From Saprospiraceae bacterium (GTDB lineage Bacteria > Bacteroidota > Bacteroidia > Chitinophagales > Saprospiraceae), in the NCBI GenBank assembly GCA_020630895.1, contig JAHDII010000151.1:1-7549 (forward strand): a stretch of 7,549 nucleotides of DNA, written 5' to 3'. Shown piece after piece: positions 1 to 6,294 of this stretch (position 1 is the first letter of the stretch; the number at the start of each line of letters is the position of its first letter). The position numbers and the translations under genes are program-made. Below the pieces are notes generated by a model. That model was not told the origin of the DNA. It saw only the letters and a program-made list of their open reading frames with translations, and searched no databases.

Positions 1-86
1 AATATGGTATAGTATAAAACATGGATGCCGATTGCAGCAACCGATAGCAAGATCTTTATTATCAAAAATGATGATGTCAATTTATT

Positions 87-108
87 AAAAGATAACTTTT
101 TATCTTTT
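87..108 (-). terminator. weak hairpin downstream of the SWIM gene
   Basis: Two perfect 9-nt arms (87-95 and 100-108, AAAAGATAA and its complement) enclose a 4-nt loop. The hairpin begins 29 nt past the SWIM stop codon, a normal distance for a transcript end. Each arm has only one G/C, and on the minus strand the U-rich run is inside the stem rather than after it, so it would be a weak intrinsic terminator. On the plus strand the arm runs into TTTTTT, but no plus-strand gene ends here. It may act together with the hairpin at 111-144. Confidence 0.3.
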
Positions 109-110
109 TT

Positions 111-144
111 GATTTTAAAAGTTGAATCTTCAATTTTTAAAATC
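111..144 (-). repeat. inverted repeat spanning the SWIM stop codon
   Basis: Perfect 10-nt arms GATTTTAAAA (111-120) and its complement (135-144) flank a second, inner inverted repeat, TTGAA (122-126) and TTCAA (129-133). One position, 121/134, is mismatched. Folded as RNA this gives a stem of about 14-15 pairs with a tight loop. The TAA stop of the minus-strand SWIM gene (137-139) lies inside the outer arm. Neither strand has a U-tract directly after it, so it is more likely an RNA end-stabilising hairpin, or part of a compound terminator with the hairpin at 87-108, than a classical terminator alone. Confidence 0.45.
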
Positions 145-1792
145 GAGTGTTTTCTTTATTAAATTTCATTCTTAATGAAAGAATATGTTCACAAGGTCCC
201 TTTCGCATTTTATTCATATTATAATGATTACAACTACATGAACCTTGAGTAATTCTTTCATCTTTATCAATAGTTACTGATGGATGATATGTTCTATTTT
301 TATCTCTTACTGTTCCTGAAAGTTGAAGCATATTATCTCTTTCAGTTGCTTGAACTGTTACTTTATTTTGGTCAATTAAACGAGTGGCTGTTTCTTCTCT
401 TGGATTGGCAAATCTAAGTAAATGCATAGGTAATGGATCTTTGCTTAATTCACGAACTCGATATTTTTTTAATTTCATATCATAGATCACACGTCCTGCT
501 TGAGTATATGCAGATAATGCTCCAGCTACAACATCCGTTGCTAAGCCTAATCGATGAGATAAAGAATTGACATCTTCTACCCAATTTTCTTTTAAAGCAT
601 TAAAAACCGTTTGCTTTGTAATGTCATCCACTTTCATTCTAGGAGCCATTAAATCAAAATTTCCTGCTCTCGACCAATCATTGGCTGTCCAGCCAGAAAG
701 ACCTAAAGTAAAATTCATATCTCCTAAATCTGCTACATAAAAAGAAGGTAAACCTGTTCCTAATAAAGTAACTGTAAATTTTTTCGCAACAGATAATAAT
801 CTTTCTAAAATTAAAATCCTTCTTCTTCCCCAAACTCTAACTTCTTGTTCTTTATCTCCTTTATAAATAGAACGAGGACATTTTATTTCATAATTCCAAG
901 GCTCTAAAATAATTTTAATAGGCTCGTTAGGTTTTAATATATATTTCATAGAACGAGGTCCATGTTTTTCTTTGTAACGTCTTAAGTATAAACAAATATT
1001 ATAAACATCCATTGGATGCAAATCAAAAGTAACACCATCTAATGTCATTGCAGAACTCACTTGTAAAAATCCACGAACCCAACTATCTGGCAAATCAATT
1101 TTTACTTCTTTATATACATCTTCATTTTCTGTTGCTACTTCAAAACCACTTGGATCAACTTTAAATTCTGTTTCTTTATAATCTCTTATTTTTTGAAATT
1201 CATTATAAAGAGCTTGAGAATAATCTATATTAGTTGTTCCACATTCAAATTCATTTATTTTTTTAAAAACATTATAGTTGCAACCTAATTTTCCATAAGT
1301 AGATTCATCTTGAGAAAAACACTCAAAAAATATTTCATCAGGATGAATAGTAATTACAGGGTCTAAAACAAACCAAGCATCATAATCTCTTTTATAAATA
1401 TAATTAAAATAATCTCTTTTAGATTTATTAAAAGGCCCCATTACTTTTTGTTGTTCCGCATTTACAACTTTTAATTCTTCTCTAACTTTTTTAATTTGTT
1501 CTTCTATATTTTCTTTAGAACCAACTTTTTGTCCCACGTATTCACTTAACCAAATATCTTCTTGAGATTTTACCCATTCTAAATATTGAGTTTTATCTTT
1601 GGGTTTAAATCTTAAATCAGAAATAACAACATCATGTAAAGCAGAAATAGATTCTCTAAAAGGAATATGTTTTCCTAATTGCCCAACAAAAAAAGTAGGT
1701 TGTCTTAATGTGTCTGGAGCAAAAGACATATTTGTTGAAGAAGCATTTCCTGAAACTGAACTACTACCGCCGTATTTATAATTAAATTTCAT
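137..1792 (-). CDS. SWIM zinc finger protein, YehQ-like, function unknown
   Basis: The 551-residue product ends in a SWIM zinc finger: C519-x-C521, then twelve residues, then C534-x-H536. SWIM fingers are known to bind nucleic acids or proteins. Upstream is a block recalled from bacterial SWIM proteins of the YehQ type: VWGRRRILILERLL (320-333), GTGLPSFYVADLG (345-357) and GLSGWTANDWS (364-374). The WGR letters at 321-323 belong to this block and do not mark a WGR domain. Residues about 400-447 read like a winged-helix unit. Residues about 92-118 are charged and probably helical. The Gly/Ser-rich N-terminus has no signal peptide or membrane segment, so the protein should be cytoplasmic. The ATG is preceded by A/T-rich sequence without a Shine-Dalgarno. 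The gene follows the WGR-HEAT gene by 62 nt with no clear terminator or promoter between, so the two are probably co-transcribed. The SWIM assignment is firm; the cellular role is unknown. Confidence 0.85.
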   Translation of the reverse strand: MKFNYKYGGSSSVSGNASSTNMSFAPDTLRQPTFFVGQLGKHIPFRESISALHDVVISDLRFKPKDKTQYLEWVKSQEDIWLSEYVGQKVGSKENIEEQIKKVREELKVVNAEQQKVMGPFNKSKRDYFNYIYKRDYDAWFVLDPVITIHPDEIFFECFSQDESTYGKLGCNYNVFKKINEFECGTTNIDYSQALYNEFQKIRDYKETEFKVDPSGFEVATENEDVYKEVKIDLPDSWVRGFLQVSSAMTLDGVTFDLHPMDVYNICLYLRRYKEKHGPRSMKYILKPNEPIKIILEPWNYEIKCPRSIYKGDKEQEVRVWGRRRILILERLLSVAKKFTVTLLGTGLPSFYVADLGDMNFTLGLSGWTANDWSRAGNFDLMAPRMKVDDITKQTVFNALKENWVEDVNSLSHRLGLATDVVAGALSAYTQAGRVIYDMKLKKYRVRELSKDPLPMHLLRFANPREETATRLIDQNKVTVQATERDNMLQLSGTVRDKNRTYHPSVTIDKDERITQGSCSCNHYNMNKMRKGPCEHILSLRMKFNKENTRF

Positions 1793-1854
1793 TGTAAAGA
1801 AAATTAAAATTTTAGATAATTTATTTTTTTGTTTTTGTGGTTATTAAAAACACA

Positions 1855-4800
1855 TTAACTTTCTACAGGTTTTAAAGAAATTGGAATTTTAATTTCTGGA
1901 TATTTTTCATGAATATCTCTCATCATTTCTATACAAGTAGATTTATCTCCAATTGCAATTGTTAGAGATAAATTATCTAAAATTCTAACAACTATTTCAG
2001 CCGCTTCAGGTAATTTCATAGCTTCATTTCTTAAAAAATGTAATACTCTATTTTTAGCGACTCTTCCTTTATTCACTTGTGATAAAACAGTAACAAAAAA
2101 GAATTCTAAATTTTTTAATTTTTCTAAATCATCCGAAGCAAATCTTTCTAAATAATTTGTAGCAAATAATTGTAATTCTGAAGTAGGATGTTGACTTAAT
2201 TTCATTAAATAATTTGTACCATCTTCTTCTTTAAAATATTGAGTAATTAATTCTCTTCCAAAAGAAGAAACATCTTTTCTTACACTATCGCAAATTCCTA
2301 CTAATAATTCTGGAGTCCAATCTTTTTCTTTATAATTTTTTCTAAAATAATCAAAAGAAAAATTCCTTGTATCTTCCCAATCAGAATCCATTAATCGAAG
2401 TGCATCTTCCCTTTCATACTTCATTCTAGCTACATTTTCATTAAACATTCTCCAAGCCACTTGTCGAGCAGAAAGTATTTCATGGTTAGCCAAACGTATG
2501 ATGTTGCTGACGCTTAAAGATTCAGCAGGAATATATTTATCTACTAAAACAGTTCCTAATTCTTGAGCCATTGTATGCTCTGAATTTAATAGACGAAATA
2601 TTTTTTTTCTTTCTATTATTTTTAAATGTTTTTTTAATTCATTGGTCAATAAATTAAATGTATCTTGATGAACTCCTTCATAGGTTTCTTTTCTTAATAA
2701 AACAGGAACAAATTTATTCACACAATCTTCTGCAAAAGATTCATATTGATTCGCTAATTTTTTAATTACAGGTTTTACAGCAGTTCTTACATCTGCTAAT
2801 TTTGAAGTTGCATATCGAATTAATTCATCTTGTTTTCCTAGTAAAGAATTATCTGAAAATTGTCCAAATAATTTAATTCCAATTTCTCTTAAAAATGATT
2901 TTTTAGCATGTAAGAATTCATTAAATAAATCTGTTGGAATTTTTTCTGCTGGAGTTTCATGACGTAAAATTAATTCTCCTGCAAATTTTTGATTTTCTTC
3001 TAATTTATGTTGTAATAAATCTTTAATAATATCAAAGCCAATTGTTTTTAATAAGTCAGAAAAATTTAATAATAAAGTTTCTCCATATTCTTTCGCTAAA
3101 AGATTGGTATTATTATTATTTTCTAAATTCAACATATGAGAAATAACTCTTCCTACTAAAACTTGTTTTTGTGCTTTTGTTAAATTTTTAGTAATTACAG
3201 GCATATCTTTTTTCATCCAATCTCTAATATCTTTATGCTGATGTAAAGTCATGGATAAAATAAAATCTGTATTTGAAAAATAAAAATTATAATTTTCAGA
3301 AATCCATTTTTTTGCTAATGTTCTTGCTTCTTCTAATTCAGAAGAAATCATAATCAAAGTTAATTTTCGATTTGGGTTTTCTGGATTATATTTTTCCTTC
3401 GCTAAATTTAATCCCCAAACAGCTGTAGGTTTATATTTTTTTTGTATCAATAATTGAATTAAATTAAAATCAATTTTATTTTTTAAATTTTTATATTCTT
3501 TATGATCTTTTAAATTTTTTAATGCAAATTCATTTATTTTTTCCACATTTGATTCTGCTAATAAATGAATATAAACTTTAGGTATTTTATCCCATAATTC
3601 AGGGCAAGCTTCTTCTCTTTCTTTTGGTGCTTCCATTCCTGGACGATACGTTCCTATACAATGCCATTTTTTTCTATCTTTAGAATATTGATATCTAGAA
3701 GAATTAGCATACAAAATATAATTCATTAATAAACTATTGGCATAAGAATCAAAATGAAGTGTTTTTTTATTGTATCGTCTTGTTTTATTATTATATTTCC
3801 AAGTTACATCTTTTGAAGGTCTTTTGTAATCTTTATTTTTATCATAAGATAATAAAATACCTGTAGCTATTTTTACATAATCAATATCTTTTTCTTCAGT
3901 TAATTTATGTAGAGTTTTCCAAATGCGACGGTTGATGTATGATTTTGTTTGATTCGAAAAAGCTAATTTAGAATTTTCTTTTTTTAATTCTGCTTCTACA
4001 TTAGAAATCCAACCACTAGAAGACCAAACACCACTAGAATATTTTGATCTATTGAAAAAATGATTTTCTTTTTCAAAACGATAAGCTAACATTCCATAAA
4101 ATTGTCCATCATTTCTATATTCCGATAATTTAAAAATACTTCTGATAGCTTTAAAATAGGGTGGACGAAATGGAATAGTTTTTAAAATATTTGTAAGTGG
4201 TTTTTTAATTTGAGGATATTCATTAGAAATTAAATATAAGTTCACTAAAAAATCAAACTTTTTAGTTTTTCTTACATTTACAAATTCATTCAATATATTT
4301 TGAAAAGTAGTAGTATTTTTTTCTTCTATTTTAGATAAAAATACAGGAGGAATTTTGGATGAAATTTCAGCAATTATTTTTTTATTTTCTACTCCTTCTG
4401 TAATATCTAATACAACAATTGTTGCTAAATTTTTAATATGTTGTGGTCTTGCTCCTGTAGTAAAATTTTGAATGGCTTTTATTCCTTCAGAACCAACTCC
4501 ACAACGACCTAATGCCCAAATACAAGAATAGGTATGTATATCATCTCCACTTCCTAAAAGATGTAATAAATATGGTATAGCTGATTTTAATCTTAATTCA
4601 CCTGCTCTCCACATTACTCTTTTTATACTCCAATTTTTTTTGACTTGAGCTGAAGGATTTTTAATGGCTAAATCTAAATGAGAAAGAATGGCTTTTTCTC
4701 TAGAATTTTTTCCTTCAATATTTGTAGGTAATGGTGTATCAATTTGAATAGTTGTTCCTTGTTCATCTACATATCCTTTTTTCTTTTTTGAAGCAACTAA

Positions 4801-4998
4801 AGTATTAAAGGTTTTTTCTGCTTTTTCTAATGAAATGGGACTTTCTGTTTTTGTTCCTTCTTTAAGAGTAGCACCTCTTCTTCCATATCTAAAATTTACA
4901 AGGTAAGTATTGTTTCCTGCATCACATAAATCTACTTCATATACTTTATCTGATTTAGAGTCTTGGAATTTCAATTTTGTTTGTTTGACAAGTTTCAT
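1855..4998 (-). CDS. WGR-like domain protein with HEAT-type repeats
   Basis: A 1047-residue cytoplasmic protein. Residues about 1-78 look like a WGR domain: a beta-rich start, then NFRYGRRGATLKEGTK (35-50), then a helix (ISLEKAEKTFNTLVASKKKKGY). The signature Trp is replaced by Tyr (Y38-G39-R40). WGR domains are known in PARPs, where they contact DNA, and in MolR-like bacterial proteins. Residues about 100-200 contain HEAT-like helix pairs (AIPYLLHLL, CIWALGRCG). A second helical-repeat array covers about 690-1010, with repeat-like units near 725-750, 833-857, 864-888, 897-921 and 932-953. The middle (about 280-690) is rich in Lys, Asn and aromatic residues and matches nothing I recognise. 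There is no signal peptide or membrane span. The ATG at 4998 lies about 45 nt past a good promoter and no Shine-Dalgarno is visible. It is the first gene of the probable WGR-SWIM operon. A scaffold or DNA/RNA-binding role is inference; a distant DUF4132/MolR relationship is possible. Confidence 0.82.
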   Translation of the reverse strand: MKLVKQTKLKFQDSKSDKVYEVDLCDAGNNTYLVNFRYGRRGATLKEGTKTESPISLEKAEKTFNTLVASKKKKGYVDEQGTTIQIDTPLPTNIEGKNSREKAILSHLDLAIKNPSAQVKKNWSIKRVMWRAGELRLKSAIPYLLHLLGSGDDIHTYSCIWALGRCGVGSEGIKAIQNFTTGARPQHIKNLATIVVLDITEGVENKKIIAEISSKIPPVFLSKIEEKNTTTFQNILNEFVNVRKTKKFDFLVNLYLISNEYPQIKKPLTNILKTIPFRPPYFKAIRSIFKLSEYRNDGQFYGMLAYRFEKENHFFNRSKYSSGVWSSSGWISNVEAELKKENSKLAFSNQTKSYINRRIWKTLHKLTEEKDIDYVKIATGILLSYDKNKDYKRPSKDVTWKYNNKTRRYNKKTLHFDSYANSLLMNYILYANSSRYQYSKDRKKWHCIGTYRPGMEAPKEREEACPELWDKIPKVYIHLLAESNVEKINEFALKNLKDHKEYKNLKNKIDFNLIQLLIQKKYKPTAVWGLNLAKEKYNPENPNRKLTLIMISSELEEARTLAKKWISENYNFYFSNTDFILSMTLHQHKDIRDWMKKDMPVITKNLTKAQKQVLVGRVISHMLNLENNNNTNLLAKEYGETLLLNFSDLLKTIGFDIIKDLLQHKLEENQKFAGELILRHETPAEKIPTDLFNEFLHAKKSFLREIGIKLFGQFSDNSLLGKQDELIRYATSKLADVRTAVKPVIKKLANQYESFAEDCVNKFVPVLLRKETYEGVHQDTFNLLTNELKKHLKIIERKKIFRLLNSEHTMAQELGTVLVDKYIPAESLSVSNIIRLANHEILSARQVAWRMFNENVARMKYEREDALRLMDSDWEDTRNFSFDYFRKNYKEKDWTPELLVGICDSVRKDVSSFGRELITQYFKEEDGTNYLMKLSQHPTSELQLFATNYLERFASDDLEKLKNLEFFFVTVLSQVNKGRVAKNRVLHFLRNEAMKLPEAAEIVVRILDNLSLTIAIGDKSTCIEMMRDIHEKYPEIKIPISLKPVES

Positions 4999-5042
4999 TT
5001 CTATATGGCTTTAATTGTATTCTATTGTACTTATGTCTACAA

Positions 5043-5074
5043 CAAAGATACATCAAATTAGTGATAAAAACAAT
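5043..5074 (-). promoter_or_regulatory. Bacteroidota-type promoter for WGR-SWIM unit
   Basis: Reading the minus strand, ATTG (5074-5071), 20 nt, then TATCTTTG (5050-5043). This matches the Bacteroidota sigma-factor consensus TTTG, 19-21 nt, TAnnTTTG, with a perfect -7 box. The start codon at 4998 is 44 nt beyond the -7 box, giving a short leader of about 40 nt. Because the palindrome and a possible terminator lie upstream of it, the WGR-SWIM unit is likely transcribed independently of the DUF3667 gene. Confidence 0.7.
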
Positions 5075-5084
5075 TTTTTTAAGT

Positions 5085-5110
5085 AAAAAAGTTACACTAT
5101 TTAAAACTTT
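5085..5110 (-). terminator. possible weak terminator after DUF3667 gene
   Basis: On the minus strand AAAGTT (5110-5105), an 11-nt loop, and AACTTT (5093-5088) form a 6-bp stem that runs into six U residues (5090-5085). The stem is short and has one G/C pair, so it would be weak alone. It directly follows the 46-bp palindrome, and the two together would make a plausible transcript end for the gene at 5186-6223. Confidence 0.3.
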
Positions 5111-5156
5111 AACATTTCCCTATTCGTTGCTCTAGAGCAACGAATAGGGAAATGTT
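5111..5156. repeat. perfect 46-bp palindrome
   Basis: Two 23-nt arms, 5111-5133 and 5134-5156, are exact reverse complements with no spacer. The left arm starts AACATTTCCC and the centre is TCTAGA. Its G/C content (9 of 23 per arm) is higher than that of the surrounding DNA. As RNA it would form about 21 pairs closed by a CUAG loop. It starts 29 nt past the DUF3667 stop codon and lies 36 nt upstream of the promoter of the next gene, which suits a terminator or processing hairpin. It has no strong U-tract directly after it on either strand. It could instead be one copy of a dispersed palindromic repeat, which cannot be decided from one copy. Confidence 0.95.
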
Positions 5157-5185
5157 GCAAAAGTCCTTAAATATACACTGAAAGT

Positions 5186-6223
5186 TTAAAAAACAAAAAA
5201 GCTAAAGAAGGCTATAATTGAAAATGCTAGTACAAATACAAATAAGGACAAGAATAAAAATAAAATATATTTCAGTAACAATTTAAAATTACTATCCTTA
5301 TAATAATTTTTCATCGCAAATAATATATAAATAGCCCCTAGAATAAAAGGAGTTCCTAATATCCATCCATTAATTTGTGTGAAAAGACCAAAAATTAGAA
5401 ATAGAGTACTCATTAGAAATATAAAGGAAAAACAATGAATTAAAAAAACAACATGTTCTACATAGTATCGTTTTTTCCTAATATATAATATTAATAATAC
5501 TATTGCTAATAATGGTAATGATAACAAAACGCCCCAAGGAACTCTCGACATAATCGTATTTAAAAAGGCACTTGGGTTCTTTATATTTTCTATAAGATTT
5601 CGGTAAAATATTCTATTTATAAACCCTTCAACTTTATGTTTATCTAATAATTCTTTTGTTGTTAAAGTGTACAAATCATGTTTTGAGATTGCTAATGAAT
5701 CTCCATTAAATGAAACATTAATTCTGCTATTATTTGTTTTTTTAGTAACAAAGGTGTGTAATGAATCAAAATAAGCATGAGTCAGGCTATCAGAAAGTAT
5801 CAAACTATCTGTATTATGTGGAGACATTTTTACAAGAATTTTAGATTTATTTTTATTTATAAATTTTTCTACAGCAACAGCATTTTTTGACTCATCTTGA
5901 ATATCCAAATTGTTTAAATTACTGCTATAATGAATCATTATTATAGAAAAATATCCTAATAATAAAAATAGTAATAATTTACCTGGAAGTGTATAGCGGC
6001 TTCTACGTCCTTTAAAATATTCTTGAGTTAAAAACCCTGGTTTTAATAATTTTAGTGGAGTTAAAAAAACTTTAGAATCCCAATTAAAAATACTTCCAAA
6101 AAACTGATTAAAAAGTTGTCCTAATTCTTTTTTATAAATATCTTTTTTTTGTCCACAATGAGAACAAAAATCATTTCCTTTCTCTATTGGTCGATGACAA
6201 TTTGTACAATATTGGCTATTCAT
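5186..6223 (-). CDS. DUF3667 zinc-ribbon multi-pass membrane protein
   Basis: Counting from the ATG at 6223 the product has 345 residues. The N-terminus carries a zinc ribbon, CTNC...FCSHCGQK, with cysteines at residues 6, 9, 20 and 23. Then follows the segment typical of DUF3667 proteins: FNWDSKVFLTPLKLLKPGFLTQEY with FKGRRSRYTLPGKLLLF (about 46-86). Hydrophobic stretches suggest five membrane segments at about 82-99, 228-248, 256-281, 285-304 and 315-343. Between the first two is a polar stretch of about 125 residues that may face the periplasm. The function of DUF3667 is not established. An in-frame TTG at 6235 would add four residues; I chose ATG because it is the usual codon and A-rich sequence precedes it, but an AGGAG at 6250-6246 keeps TTG possible. 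The gene is divergent from the amidohydrolase and appears to be a single-gene unit ending near the 46-bp palindrome. Confidence 0.8.
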   Translation of the reverse strand: MNSQYCTNCHRPIEKGNDFCSHCGQKKDIYKKELGQLFNQFFGSIFNWDSKVFLTPLKLLKPGFLTQEYFKGRRSRYTLPGKLLLFLLLGYFSIIMIHYSSNLNNLDIQDESKNAVAVEKFINKNKSKILVKMSPHNTDSLILSDSLTHAYFDSLHTFVTKKTNNSRINVSFNGDSLAISKHDLYTLTTKELLDKHKVEGFINRIFYRNLIENIKNPSAFLNTIMSRVPWGVLLSLPLLAIVLLILYIRKKRYYVEHVVFLIHCFSFIFLMSTLFLIFGLFTQINGWILGTPFILGAIYILFAMKNYYKDSNFKLLLKYILFLFLSLFVFVLAFSIIAFFSFFVF

Positions 6224-6227
6224 TTTA

Positions 6228-6250
6228 TTATTCAATCATTTGATTCTCCT
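6228..6250 (-). promoter_or_regulatory. AGGAG and three-codon leader ORF before DUF3667
   Basis: On the minus strand AGGAG (6250-6246) is followed six nt later by ATG ATT GAA TAA (6239-6228), a minimal ORF out of frame with the DUF3667 gene. Its stop lies 4 nt before the DUF3667 ATG at 6223. The same AGGAG is 10 nt from an in-frame TTG at 6235, so it may simply serve that start. This is the clearest Shine-Dalgarno-like sequence in the window, in a phylum that rarely relies on one. Whether the short ORF is translated is unknown. Confidence 0.3.
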
Positions 6251-6272
6251 AAGTTAAAATAATATATCTTTG
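6239..6272 (+). promoter_or_regulatory. Bacteroidota-type promoter for amidohydrolase
   Basis: TTTG (6239-6242), 22 nt, then TATCTTTG (6265-6272). The -7 box is the same octamer as in the promoter of the WGR gene and fits TAnnTTTG exactly; the spacing is at the long end of the usual range. Transcription would begin about 17-20 nt before the ATG at 6295, leaving a very short leader that contains the palindrome at 6281-6294. The -33 box overlaps the leader of the divergent DUF3667 gene. Confidence 0.6.
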
Positions 6273-6280
6273 CAAGTAGA

Positions 6281-6294
6281 AATTATCGATAATT
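6281..6294. repeat. 14-bp palindrome abutting amidohydrolase start codon
   Basis: AATTATCGATAATT is a perfect palindrome that ends at the base before the ATG. It lies between the -7 box and the start codon, where a bound dimeric regulator would block transcription. It is A/T-rich, so chance occurrence is quite possible; no second copy was noticed in the window. Confidence 0.4.

Noticed and set aside
78..84. TTGACA on the minus strand as a sigma-70 type -35 box
   Set aside because: No TATAAT-like box is found at the right spacing, and this phylum uses a different promoter consensus.
13..162. Plus-strand open frame at the left edge as the tail of a gene
   Set aside because: A TAG at 10-12 closes the frame upstream, leaving about 49 codons that run antisense into the SWIM gene, without recognisable homology.
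826..840. The letters WGR in the SWIM protein taken as a second WGR domain
   Set aside because: The surrounding residues (VWGRRRILILERLL, then GLPSF and GLSGWTAN) fit the YehQ-type core block, not the WGR fold.
1599..1781. Plus-strand open frame of 60 codons inside the SWIM gene
   Set aside because: It lies wholly antisense to a well-supported gene, has no recognisable motif and no promoter, and fits chance.
1793..1854. Separate promoter for the SWIM gene in the 62-nt gap
   Set aside because: A TAATTTTC resembles a -7 box with one mismatch, but no TTG/TTTG lies at suitable spacing; co-transcription is simpler.
5111..5156. The palindrome as a CRISPR repeat or insertion-sequence end
   Set aside because: There is one copy only, no spacers, no transposase and no target-site duplication in the window.
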